Assembly (NCBI RefSeq): GCF_033344935.1
Contig: NZ_JAWPMM010000001.1
Location: 2,652,001-2,716,000 of the forward strand
Direction: 5' to 3'
DNA length: 64,000 nt
From: Reichenbachiella sp.
Lineage (GTDB): Bacteria; Bacteroidota; Bacteroidia; Cytophagales; Cyclobacteriaceae
Below, piece after piece: positions 53,628 to 62,493 of this stretch; positions within the stretch are counted from its first letter, which is position 1, and the number at the start of each line of letters is the position of its first letter. The notes under the pieces are model-generated. The model had not been told where the DNA came from, made no database searches, and worked only from the letters and a program-made list of their open reading frames with translations. The translations under genes and the position numbers were made by a program.

Positions 53628-54797
53628 ATGAAATTCAGTAAGATTTATATCGGTTTACTTTTTGGAGCGACATTGATGTCATGCAGCGATGATGAAACCA
53701 CTCCATCGATAGAAACGCCAGATACATATACATTCACCAGAGATGGAGCGAGTACTGTTTCTTACAGTGGTCAGTCTACAAGAATAGCCATGAATCATGA
53801 ATTCGGTGGTGCGCTAAAAGTGGAAACCAATTCTGAAGAAGCGCTATTAAGTATGTACAATCACCAAGAGGGTGAGGCTGATTTTTCGGATGCTGACTTA
53901 AATGCTTCTGATAAAAACCTAAAGAGTAAAACTGCAGCTTCAGCTGATTTTTATTCAGACAACGCTACGGATGCTGCAGCTATTAAAACACAAATCGACA
54001 CTTGGATTGGAAACCAACATGATGAAGTTTTTCCACGTTGGAATGATGCCGCTTCAGCAGGTAATGCTGGTCAAATTGCTGATGGGACTTCTACAAGATA
54101 TGTGAGTGCAGAAGGTGTAGAATACAATCAGGTAATCGCCAAGTCTCTAATCGGTGCTCTTTTAGCAGATCAGATTTTGAATAACTATACGAGTACAGCT
54201 GTGCTGGATGCTGGTTCCAACATTGAAGATAATGATGCTGATGTGCTTGCAGAAGGCAAGACGTATACGAATATGGAGCACAAATGGGATGAAGCTTACG
54301 GATATGTATATGGAGGTACAGCTGAGAAGCCGAGCGATTTATTGAAGTACATTGGAAGCGTTGATGGAAATGAAAATTACACTGGGATTGCTGATGCAAT
54401 TGAAGATGCTTTTATTTTGGGTAGAGCGGCCATTGTTGCCAAAGACTATACCGTAAGAGATACCCAAGCAGAAATAATTAGAGAGAACATTTCTAAGGTG
54501 ATAGCTGTAAGAGCTGTACATTATCTTCAAGGAGGTAAAGCATTGCTCGAATCTCAGGAATATGGAGGTGCTTTCCATGATTTGTCTGAAGGGTTAGGCT
54601 TTGTATACAGTTTGCAGTTTACAAGAAAGCCAAATACAGATTCACCTTACTTCACTAAGACTGAAGTAGAAAAATTTTACGAAGATATATTGGCCAATGA
54701 AAATGGCCTATGGAGTGCTTCTTCAACCACACTTGACGAGATATCAAATAAAATCGTTGATGCTTTCGATCTAGTGCTAGCTGAAGCAGCATTATAA
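53628..54797 (+). CDS. DUF4856 lipoprotein
   Basis: A 389-residue lipoprotein with Cys at position 19 (ATLMSC) followed by SDDE, fitting the Bacteroidota surface-export signal. The start DTYTFTRDGASTVSYSGQ and IAMNHEFGGAL are typical of DUF4856, a family often next to imelysins. The rest is helical. Function is unknown; the neighbours (imelysin, HTTM, TonB receptor, metal importer) suggest iron uptake at the cell surface. A strong terminator follows, so this gene may be expressed more than those downstream. The ATG at 53628 follows a promoter box directly. Confidence 0.85.
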   Translation: MKFSKIYIGLLFGATLMSCSDDETTPSIETPDTYTFTRDGASTVSYSGQSTRIAMNHEFGGALKVETNSEEALLSMYNHQEGEADFSDADLNASDKNLKSKTAASADFYSDNATDAAAIKTQIDTWIGNQHDEVFPRWNDAASAGNAGQIADGTSTRYVSAEGVEYNQVIAKSLIGALLADQILNNYTSTAVLDAGSNIEDNDADVLAEGKTYTNMEHKWDEAYGYVYGGTAEKPSDLLKYIGSVDGNENYTGIADAIEDAFILGRAAIVAKDYTVRDTQAEIIRENISKVIAVRAVHYLQGGKALLESQEYGGAFHDLSEGLGFVYSLQFTRKPNTDSPYFTKTEVEKFYEDILANENGLWSASSTTLDEISNKIVDAFDLVLAEAAL

Positions 54798-54820
54798 ATG
54801 AATTGATAATAAAAAATTGG

Positions 54821-54851
54821 ATGAGGTCAGTTCTAAACTGACCTCATTTTT
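54821..54851 (+). terminator. Strong terminator or attenuator between DUF4856 and imelysin genes
   Basis: A perfect 12-bp stem (54821-54832 with 54836-54847), a 3-base loop and a T run, ending 7 bases before the imelysin ATG. Confidence 0.92.
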
Positions 54852-54857
54852 AAGTTT

Positions 54858-55970
54858 ATGAAGGTTTCTAGAGTTTTCTTATTAGTATTTACAGTTTTCT
54901 TATTCTCTTGCGATACAGGAAGCGATGAGTCCGCCGGTGATAATTTTGATCGTGGGGCTATGTTAGCCAATTGGGCGGACAACATCATTATTCCTGCTTA
55001 TGCAAACTATGAAAAGGAATTGGACGCACTCGTGTCATCAGTTGAGACCTTTACGGCTGATGCTTCTGAAAGTAATTTGGTATCTCTAAGAGATAAGTGG
55101 CAGTCGGCTTACCTGGCCTGGCAATGGGTATCTATGTTTGAAATTGGTAGGGCAGAAGCACTTAGTATGCAGAGTTATTCAAATTTGTATCCTACCAATC
55201 CCACTGAAATAGAAGCCAGTATTACTTCTGGTGATTACAATTTGGAGCTCCCTTCAAGAAGAGATCAGCAAGGTTTTCCAGCTATTGATTATTTGATTAA
55301 TGGTTTGGGGAGTACTGATGCAGATATTGTCGCTTTCTATACAAATATTCAAACTGGTTCTTCTTATAAAACCTATTTAAGTGATATAGTCAATAGATTA
55401 CATTCCATGACCACGGAAGTAGTGGAAGATTGGAATAATGGTTACCGTGACACTTTTGTAAACAATGACGGTTCTAGTGCGACTGGTGCGGTTAATAAGG
55501 TGGCGAATGATTATATCTATTATTTCGAAAAGCACTTACGTGCCAGTAAAATTGGTATTCCGGCAGGTGTATTCTCAAGCAATTCACCTGATCCGACGGA
55601 TGTAGAAGCTTTTTACAATTCAGACTTTTCAAAAGCGCTTTACGAAGAAGCTTTAGCGGCAAGTGAAGCCTTTTTTAATGGTCAGCATTATGGCAGTGCA
55701 ACGAAAGGGGAAAGTTTTGCTACCTATCTGGAATATTTGAATTCAATTAAAGAAGGAGAGGATTTAGTTAAGTTGATCAATGATCAGTTTGTTACAATAG
55801 AAACTACAGGGGCAAATCTTTTGGATGATTTCTCTGAGCAAGTAGAAACAAATAATACATTGATGCTCAATACCTATGATGAGCTACAAAAGAATGTAAT
55901 TTACTTCAAGCTCGACATGTTGCAAGCATTAAATATCAAAGTCGATTATGTAGATGCTGATGGTGACTGA
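54858..55970 (+). CDS. Imelysin-family (M75) iron-regulated lipoprotein
   Basis: A 370-residue lipoprotein (Cys18, VFLFSC). The family signatures are DKWQSAYLAWQWVSMFEIGR and RRDQQGFPAIDYLINGLG, the latter a variant of the GxHxxE region in which His is replaced (GFPAIDYL), as in many imelysins without metal-protease character. Imelysins are linked to iron uptake at the surface, with an uncertain mechanism. The end overlaps the HTTM gene by 17 bases. The start is only seven bases past a terminator, so expression is probably attenuated. Confidence 0.88.
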   Translation: MKVSRVFLLVFTVFLFSCDTGSDESAGDNFDRGAMLANWADNIIIPAYANYEKELDALVSSVETFTADASESNLVSLRDKWQSAYLAWQWVSMFEIGRAEALSMQSYSNLYPTNPTEIEASITSGDYNLELPSRRDQQGFPAIDYLINGLGSTDADIVAFYTNIQTGSSYKTYLSDIVNRLHSMTTEVVEDWNNGYRDTFVNNDGSSATGAVNKVANDYIYYFEKHLRASKIGIPAGVFSSNSPDPTDVEAFYNSDFSKALYEEALAASEAFFNGQHYGSATKGESFATYLEYLNSIKEGEDLVKLINDQFVTIETTGANLLDDFSEQVETNNTLMLNTYDELQKNVIYFKLDMLQALNIKVDYVDADGD

Positions 55971-57333
55971 TGGGCAATCATCATATTGGAATCAATCTTT
56001 ACAGGCCGCTCCACTAGCGGTCTTTCGTATTTTATTCGGGCTGCTCATGTTTATGAGCATGATTCGATTTTGGGCCTATGGCTGGATCGAGCGGTTGTAC
56101 TTAGACCCCAGTTTTCATTTTACCTATTATGGTTTTGAATGGGTGAAACCTTTGGGGGGATTTACTTATGTCATATTCATTGTTTGTGGCTTATCTGCAT
56201 TGATGGTTGCGGTGGGCTATAAGTATCGAATAGCTATTATTGTTTTCTTTTTGAGCTTCACCTACATCGAGTTGATGGATAAGACCACCTATCTCAATCA
56301 CTATTATTTTGTAAGTCTGGTGAGTTTCGTTCTTATTTTCCTACCGGCCCATGTTTATGCCTCCATTGATTCATGCAAGAATCCAACAATGTCATTTGAT
56401 TATATACCCCGTTGGAATGTAGATGTCCTCAAATTGATGCTCGGTATTGTCTATTTCTATGCTGGTTTAGCTAAGTTGAATTCTGATTGGTTAGTTCACG
56501 CCATGCCTCTGAAAATGTGGTTGCCTGGTGGTTATGATTTGCCATTATTGGGTTATTGGTTGCAGCAGACCTGGGTGCATTATGCATTGAGTTGGATGGG
56601 TGCCTTGTATGATCTGACGGTTCCCTTTCTATTGCTCTATGCGACTACCAGATGGTTAGGGTATTTTATGGTTATTGTTTTTCATGTCCTTACCAGTATG
56701 CTATTTCCTATCGGAATGTTTCCATACCTCATGATTGCCTGTACATTAATATTTTTCACACCATCATTTCATGTCAAAGTGTTAGAAAAACTGAGTCAAT
56801 ATGTTCCTTGGTTGAGACCAACGGCTCACTCTGGTCGTTCTTTGAACATTGACAATAAATCTTTATGGCAGAGCGTAAGATTGAACTTGATAATCGTTTT
56901 CTTTGCGCTCCAATTGGCCATTCCATTTAGATATCTGTTGTATCCTGGAGAGTTATTTTGGACAGAAGAAGGCTTTCGGTTTTCTTGGCGTGTGATGTTG
57001 ATGGAAAAAGCTGGTGTGGCTAGTTTCAAAATTGTTGATGGGAAAACAGGTCAACGGTTTTACGTGGAAAACAGAGACTTTCTCACACCATTCCAAGAGA
57101 AGCAAATGTCATTTCAACCTGACTTTATTTTGGAATACGCCCATTATTTAGGACGACATTTTGAGTCTCAAGGACATCAGAATGTTGAGGTGTATGTAGA
57201 TAGTTTTGTGGCGCTGAATGGGAGATCAAGTCGCCCATTTGTCAACCCCAAAGTTGATTTAATGAAGGAAAAAGAGTCATTCAAACATAAAGATTGGATT
57301 TTACCATTCGAAGATGAGATTAAAGGTTTGTAG
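55954..57333 (+). CDS. HTTM-domain (gamma-carboxylase-like) membrane protein
   Basis: A 459-residue membrane protein. The N-terminal ~285 residues form the HTTM domain (horizontally transferred transmembrane), related to vitamin K-dependent gamma-carboxylase: AAPLAVFRILFGLLMFMSMI, LMDKTTYLNHYYFVSLVSFV and FYAGLAKLNSDWLVHAMPLK. The C-terminal ~170 residues are soluble, with a beta-rich part (FRFSWRVMLMEKAGVASFKI). Function is unknown; genomic links to imelysin and TonB receptors recur in this phylum. Start is ATG 55954, or ATG 55960. It overlaps both neighbours, by 17 and 20 bases. Confidence 0.84.
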   Translation: MLMVTDGQSSYWNQSLQAAPLAVFRILFGLLMFMSMIRFWAYGWIERLYLDPSFHFTYYGFEWVKPLGGFTYVIFIVCGLSALMVAVGYKYRIAIIVFFLSFTYIELMDKTTYLNHYYFVSLVSFVLIFLPAHVYASIDSCKNPTMSFDYIPRWNVDVLKLMLGIVYFYAGLAKLNSDWLVHAMPLKMWLPGGYDLPLLGYWLQQTWVHYALSWMGALYDLTVPFLLLYATTRWLGYFMVIVFHVLTSMLFPIGMFPYLMIACTLIFFTPSFHVKVLEKLSQYVPWLRPTAHSGRSLNIDNKSLWQSVRLNLIIVFFALQLAIPFRYLLYPGELFWTEEGFRFSWRVMLMEKAGVASFKIVDGKTGQRFYVENRDFLTPFQEKQMSFQPDFILEYAHYLGRHFESQGHQNVEVYVDSFVALNGRSSRPFVNPKVDLMKEKESFKHKDWILPFEDEIKGL

Positions 57334-59773
57334 TTTAATAGGGGTGTTGCTATTGCTGGTTCAGGTTTCCTGGGCACAGCATGAATTGAAGGGTAGAGTA
57401 ACAGACGCTGTTTCAAAAAAAGGAATCGCTTCTACTCAGGTTTATATAGAAGAGTTGAAAACATTGGCTGATACCGATAAGAGTGGCTATTACCGTTTCA
57501 AAAATGTTCCTTCTGGCAAATACACGTTAATCGTTTTTTCTTATCAGTACGAAACACTGGCTACGCAACTAGAGCTAAGTAGCAATCAAACCTTAGACTT
57601 CGAACTCTCCGAATTGTTGACTGAGCTTTCAGAGGTGGTTATCAACCAAAAGAAGGAAGAGATATTTAGTTTGAAGCGTCTCCAGCCAGTAGAAGGAACG
57701 GCTATCTATGCGGGTAAAAAAAGTGAAGTAATTCTGTTGGATCAGATGGTTGGTAATCGTGCGAGTAATAACGCCCGTCAAGTATATTCTCAAGTGGTTG
57801 GGCTCAATATTTATGAAAGTAATGACGGAGGACTACAGCTGAGCATAGGAGGAAGAGGACTGGACCCTAATCGTACTTCAAACTTTAATACCAGACAAAA
57901 TGGATATGATATCAGTGCAGACGTTCTGGGTTATCCGGAAAGTTACTATACGCCACCGGTTGAGGGGCTTGAGGAGATCGAAGTGATTCGTGGCGCCGCT
58001 TCCTTGCAATATGGTACACAGTTCGGAGGGCTGATCAATTTCAAAATGAAAGAGCCTGTGGCTGATAAGAAGGTGGAGTTGGTTTCACGGCAAACCATTG
58101 GTTCTTTTGGCCTTTTTACTAGTTTCAACAGCCTGAGCGGAACGGTAGGCAAATTCAGTTACTATACTTATTTTAATTACAAACAGGGCAATGGATACAG
58201 ACCCAATTCAGACTTCGATTCTAAAAACTTCTTTGCCAATTTTGGATATGCATTTAGTGATGAAACGAGCGTCTCTGCGGATTTTACTTATCTCAAATAC
58301 CTGGCGCAGCAAGCTGGCGGATTAACCGATAGCCAGTTGGCAGAAGACCCCATGTTTACCAATCGAGAGAGAAACTGGTTTGAAGTAGATTGGAAGCTGT
58401 ATTCTATCCGATTAGATCATAAGTTCTCCAACCGCACCGATTTCAGCCTGAATGTGTTTGGATTGGATGCCGAGCGTAATGCGCTTGGATTTAGAGGGAT
58501 CCCAGGACCAGATGGACTCAATAGAAATCCAGTGAGCGAACCGGATTGGACCGATGAAAATGGGAATTATATCTACCCAAGAGATTTAATTAAAGGGAGT
58601 TTCAATAACTGGGGTGTAGAGGCGAGGTTGCTGACGAGATATAGCCTTTTTGATCGAGATGCTGTGTTCTTAATCGGTACCAAATTTTACAAAGCAAACA
58701 ATACATCGTTACAAGGACCAGGTTCATTTGGTAGTGACGCTGATTTTACATTCGATCGGAATAATTCTACTTATCCTAATGTTTCTGACTTTACCTTTCC
58801 CAATCAGAATTTGGCCTTTTTTGGAGAGAATATATTTTACCTGAATGATAAATTATCTATTACCCCAGGCATAAGAGTTGAGCACATTAAAACGGAGAGT
58901 GACGGTGCTTATCGTATATTTCCTGACTCCAGAGATACGACTGATGTAGAATCTCTACCTAGAACATTTGTTTTATTGGGTTTAGGCTTGAGCAATGAAT
59001 TCAATCCCAACCTGGAGTTGTATTGGAATTTTTCTCAGAACTATCGTTCGGTTACGTTTAGCGACATTAGAACCGTAAATCCATCATTTATCATCGACGA
59101 AGACATTCAGGATGAAAATGGATATACTTCAGATATTGGGTTGCGTGGAAAATGGAAGAAGTATTTGTCTTATGACGTTGGAGGATATGTGATGATGTAT
59201 AAGGATCGTATAGGAATTGTGTTTGACAATAGGGCCAATCGGGTAAGAACCAACATTGGCGATGCGATGATCTATGGTTTAGAATTTTTTGCTGATTGGA
59301 ATCTTGTAGAGACTTTAAAATGGAACAATAAAAATTTCAAATTCAATTGGTTCGTCAATGCAGCTTTCACGGGATCCAAATATCTCAACGCTATTGAAGG
59401 GAATAACAACGTAGACGGAAATAAAGTAGAATTTATTCCAGATGTTAATATCAAAACTGGCTTGAACATGGGGTATAAAAATCTTTTGGCCAGTGTGCAA
59501 TTAACTACAATGACCAAACAGTTTACCGATGCAGAAAACTCGGGTGTAGCAGAACCTGGCAATGCCAGGGAAGGGGTGATAGGCGAAATTCCAGCCTATC
59601 ATATCGTTGATTTTTCGTTGTCTTATAGTTACAAGATGTTGAAATTAGAAACGGGGATCAATAACCTGACGGACAACAACTACTTCACCCGAAGGGCCAC
59701 AGGCTACCCAGGGCCCGGTATCATTCCATCAGACGGCAGAAGTTTCTATTTGACTTTAGGGATCAAACTTTAA
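57314..59773 (+). CDS. TonB-dependent outer-membrane receptor, probable iron transporter
   Basis: An 819-residue receptor. It has a signal peptide ending LVQVSWAQ, a carboxypeptidase-regulatory-like domain (about 22-105: HELKGRVTDAVSKKGIASTQ), a plug (RGAASLQYGTQFGGLINFKM) and a 22-strand-type barrel ending SFYLTLGIKL with a hydrophobic terminus. It lacks the SusC-type extension, and its plug resembles FecA-like siderophore or ferric-citrate receptors. With the imelysin and HTTM genes it forms one tightly overlapping unit. The ATG at 57314 is inside the HTTM gene. Confidence 0.9.
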   Translation: MRLKVCSLIGVLLLLVQVSWAQHELKGRVTDAVSKKGIASTQVYIEELKTLADTDKSGYYRFKNVPSGKYTLIVFSYQYETLATQLELSSNQTLDFELSELLTELSEVVINQKKEEIFSLKRLQPVEGTAIYAGKKSEVILLDQMVGNRASNNARQVYSQVVGLNIYESNDGGLQLSIGGRGLDPNRTSNFNTRQNGYDISADVLGYPESYYTPPVEGLEEIEVIRGAASLQYGTQFGGLINFKMKEPVADKKVELVSRQTIGSFGLFTSFNSLSGTVGKFSYYTYFNYKQGNGYRPNSDFDSKNFFANFGYAFSDETSVSADFTYLKYLAQQAGGLTDSQLAEDPMFTNRERNWFEVDWKLYSIRLDHKFSNRTDFSLNVFGLDAERNALGFRGIPGPDGLNRNPVSEPDWTDENGNYIYPRDLIKGSFNNWGVEARLLTRYSLFDRDAVFLIGTKFYKANNTSLQGPGSFGSDADFTFDRNNSTYPNVSDFTFPNQNLAFFGENIFYLNDKLSITPGIRVEHIKTESDGAYRIFPDSRDTTDVESLPRTFVLLGLGLSNEFNPNLELYWNFSQNYRSVTFSDIRTVNPSFIIDEDIQDENGYTSDIGLRGKWKKYLSYDVGGYVMMYKDRIGIVFDNRANRVRTNIGDAMIYGLEFFADWNLVETLKWNNKNFKFNWFVNAAFTGSKYLNAIEGNNNVDGNKVEFIPDVNIKTGLNMGYKNLLASVQLTTMTKQFTDAENSGVAEPGNAREGVIGEIPAYHIVDFSLSYSYKMLKLETGINNLTDNNYFTRRATGYPGPGIIPSDGRSFYLTLGIKL

Positions 59774-60228
59774 TCCTGCTCTACGCCTGGCAAGCTTTTT
59801 ACCCAAGCCACTAGTTTTTCTACTTGTTCATCCGATAAGCTAGTCTCTCCGTGAATAAATGTATAAGAGGATAATGGCATTTCTCCTTCCTCTACTTCTT
59901 CATAGAACTCTTCTAGTTTGTGCAAAGCTTTCTTTTCTGAGTAAGTACCCCATTCAGAAAGGTTGAAGTGCTCACGACCTTCTTCGATATGATCCCCGAT
60001 CCACCACGAAAGAGGGGCAACGCTGGTGTACCACGGGTACTCTGTATGATAAGAGTGACAATCATAGCAAGAAGTCTTAATCATCTGCGCAATTTCTTCG
60101 GGCGGATTGGTCATTGCGATGAAATCATTGTTCACATCATACGATGGATTCTCTTTGTCAATTCCGAAAAATTGCATGATGATCAGAACGGCAACAAGGC
60201 CAGCGATAATTTTTGTCTTTAGTGTCAT
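59770..60228 (-). CDS. Haem-binding-domain (DUF, PF14376-type) protein
   Basis: A 152-residue protein with an N-terminal membrane anchor or signal (IIAGLVAVLIIMQFFG) and the haem-binding domain motif IKTSCYDCHSYHTEYPWYTS (a CxxCH haem site), followed by PLSWWIGDHIEEGREHFNLS and a C-terminal KLVAWVKSLPG. It probably carries a c-type haem in the periplasm and works in electron transfer or redox sensing. The stop overlaps that of the TonB receptor by four bases. It is 39 bases after the SDR gene. Confidence 0.88.
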   Translation of the reverse strand: MTLKTKIIAGLVAVLIIMQFFGIDKENPSYDVNNDFIAMTNPPEEIAQMIKTSCYDCHSYHTEYPWYTSVAPLSWWIGDHIEEGREHFNLSEWGTYSEKKALHKLEEFYEEVEEGEMPLSSYTFIHGETSLSDEQVEKLVAWVKSLPGVEQD

Positions 60229-60267
60229 CTTTTTACTCTTGAAAAATTGGATTCGAATATAGAAGAT

Positions 60268-61020
60268 TTAAATAGTAAAACCACCATCCGCGGTATAAAC
60301 ACCACCTGTGCAATAAGAAGATGCTTCTGAGGCAAGAAACAGCGCGAGGCCTGTAATCTCATCCGACTCTCCAATACGCTGAAGCGGTAGATGTTTAACA
60401 AACTTCTGGGTTAGGTCATCATTACTCCAAAGGGCTTCACTAAACTTAGTTTTAATCAAGCCCGGACAGATGACATTGGCGCGAATACCTTGGGGACCAA
60501 GTTCTTTTGCTAATACTTTTGTCAGAGAAATCAGTGCCGCTTTGCTTACACTGTATATACCTAAATGAGCTTCAGGTGAAATACCACCCACACTACTGAT
60601 ATTGATAATTGAACCACCAGCTTCCATATGTGGCACACAAAGCTTGACCAATTCAAATGGCCCTTTCACGTTTACATCCATGATCTTATCAAAGGCTGCT
60701 GTGTCTGTTTGAATTACTGGTCCAAAAACGGGGTTGGTGGCGGCATTATTCACCACAATATCAATCTTTCCGTAAGCTTCCAGGGTTTTATCTACCAAGT
60801 TTCCAATTTCATCCAAGTCACCCGTATTACAAGCCACTCCAATAGCTTCAAATCCTGCGGCTGTAATTGTCTCAGCCACTTCATCTACGGCTTCTTGCTT
60901 TCTGCTGGATACGACTACTTTGGCACCTGCTGCGGCATATATCGAAGCCATGGCCTCGCCAATTCCTTTACTTGCACCGGTGATGATGGCTACTTTATCT
61001 TTAAGTGAAAACTTGCTCAT
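60268..61020 (-). CDS. Short-chain dehydrogenase/reductase
   Basis: A 250-residue classical SDR. The cofactor motif is ITGASKGIGEAMASIYAA with no acidic residue at the position that would select NAD clearly (VVVSSRKQEA suggests NADP or either). The catalytic residues are Ser in INISSVGGISPE, Tyr in LGIYSVSKAALISL and its Lys; VNNAATNPVFG contains the N of the tetrad. The substrate is unknown. Its ATG overlaps the stop of the MscS gene by four bases. Confidence 0.92.
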   Translation of the reverse strand: MSKFSLKDKVAIITGASKGIGEAMASIYAAAGAKVVVSSRKQEAVDEVAETITAAGFEAIGVACNTGDLDEIGNLVDKTLEAYGKIDIVVNNAATNPVFGPVIQTDTAAFDKIMDVNVKGPFELVKLCVPHMEAGGSIINISSVGGISPEAHLGIYSVSKAALISLTKVLAKELGPQGIRANVICPGLIKTKFSEALWSNDDLTQKFVKHLPLQRIGESDEITGLALFLASEASSYCTGGVYTADGGFTI

Positions 61021-61847
61021 TTCGTATGATTGGATTTAATGTGAATATCTGTTTGAGGGAAAGGAATTTCAATTCCGTTTTTATTAAACAACTCGTTGAT
61101 TTCGAACCTAATATCACTTTTGATCGATTCTATCTCCCACATATTTTTTGACCAAAATCTGATTTCCAGATCTAGTGATGAATTACCAAAATTCATGAAT
61201 CGCCCAAATGGTTTAGGTTTTTTAGCTACTTCTGGATGTTTGGCAGCTGCCTGTTCTATCAATGCGGTAGCTTTTCTGACATCCGAGCCATAAGCCACGC
61301 CTACACTTACTTTGAATCGAGTAGACTGGCGGTTGTGAGACCAGTTGATCACTTTGTCACTGACTAATTTTGAGTTGGGTACAATAATAATGATACCATC
61401 TCTGGTCACGACCTCAGAAGTTCGGATATTGATCTCTGTGATTTTTCCTACCAATCCTTCCAATTCAACTATATCCCCGATAGACACAGTACCTTCAAAG
61501 AGTAATACCAAGCCAGACACGAGGTCGTTGAATTGCTGCTGAACCCCAAGTCCGAAACCTACTAATAGCGCGGCCGAACCGGCCAATAATAGGGTGAGCT
61601 TAACACCGACCAATTCTAAGCCAACAGCAATTGCTGCCACGATTACTACATATTTAATGATTTGATAAAAGGCCCAGGCTCTACCTTCATCAAATTGACC
61701 AATTTTTATTTGTCTTTTGAAAAAACGTCTAAGAATAAAGAGAACCAATCTAGTGGCTACTACCACACCCACAATGGCAAGGATATGATAGACCATAATA
61801 TTGATTTCACCGAAGTGAACAAGCTTAAACTGAAGGAATTCTTTCAT
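61017..61847 (-). CDS. Small-conductance mechanosensitive channel (MscS family)
   Basis: A 276-residue channel. Three membrane helices occupy the N-terminal half; the pore-lining TM3 is LLLAGSAALLVGFGLGVQQQ, followed by the beta domain (GTVSIGDIVELEGLVGKITE) and a cytoplasmic alpha/beta domain with RFKVSVGVAYGSDVRKATAL. Length and order match E. coli MscS (286 residues). It releases osmolytes under hypo-osmotic shock. It lies 23 bases behind a shorter MscS-like gene, and overlaps the SDR gene. Confidence 0.92.
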   Translation of the reverse strand: MKEFLQFKLVHFGEINIMVYHILAIVGVVVATRLVLFILRRFFKRQIKIGQFDEGRAWAFYQIIKYVVIVAAIAVGLELVGVKLTLLLAGSAALLVGFGLGVQQQFNDLVSGLVLLFEGTVSIGDIVELEGLVGKITEINIRTSEVVTRDGIIIIVPNSKLVSDKVINWSHNRQSTRFKVSVGVAYGSDVRKATALIEQAAAKHPEVAKKPKPFGRFMNFGNSSLDLEIRFWSKNMWEIESIKSDIRFEINELFNKNGIEIPFPQTDIHIKSNHTK

Positions 61848-61870
61848 TGGTAGTTTGAGGTTGTTAAAGA

Positions 61871-62368
61871 CTAATCCTTAATTTCCATAATAGGTTTTTG
61901 CAATGCAAGGTTGTTAGGGTAAAATACCGTTTTTTTCTTTTCTACTTCGAGTTGCAATGAGAAGAGAGTCATATCTATTATGGTTCCTTCAATAGTATTG
62001 TCTCCGTCTACTATTCTGATTTTTGTTCCTATACGATGTGGAAAACTGAAGAAGAGCACGGCGCTTGCAGTAATGTTGCTCAGGATAGACCAACTGGCAA
62101 AAAGTGCGATGCCGGCTACAGTGAAAAAAGAGGCGAAATAGATGGCAATACCTTCAAAAGTGATGTTCCAAATGAACCCCAGGAGAATTAAACAAGTTAC
62201 TGTAAACGTGCTATTTATAATCTTGGCCGTGTCCGCGGCGCGACCCTTCTTGAATTTGCGACTAGTTGCAAATTTTTCTGTATAGCGCCTCGTAAGAAAC
62301 TTGGCAATAGAATAAACAATGAGCAATCCTACAGAAAGTGAACTTTGAATGATAAGCTTATCTTGCAT
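61871..62368 (-). CDS. Short MscS-like membrane protein
   Basis: A 165-residue protein with two or three membrane helices and a truncated MscS beta domain: FFTVAGIALFASWSILSNIT, ASAVLFFSFPHRIGTKIRIV and EGTIIDMTLFSLQLEVEKKK. It ends after the beta domain and lacks the cytoplasmic alpha/beta domain of full MscS. It could be a minimal channel or a regulatory subunit of the next gene's product. It is the first gene of the leftward unit. Confidence 0.83.
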   Translation of the reverse strand: MQDKLIIQSSLSVGLLIVYSIAKFLTRRYTEKFATSRKFKKGRAADTAKIINSTFTVTCLILLGFIWNITFEGIAIYFASFFTVAGIALFASWSILSNITASAVLFFSFPHRIGTKIRIVDGDNTIEGTIIDMTLFSLQLEVEKKKTVFYPNNLALQKPIMEIKD

Positions 62369-62493
62369 TGATTAATTGTGATAAATAGTTTTATTGGATC
62401 GAAGTTAGAATTTAATTCTTTTATTTTCTCGACTATGATGCAACAAAATCACTCTATTTTTGATTAGTATTAGAGAAACATAAATTGATTATT

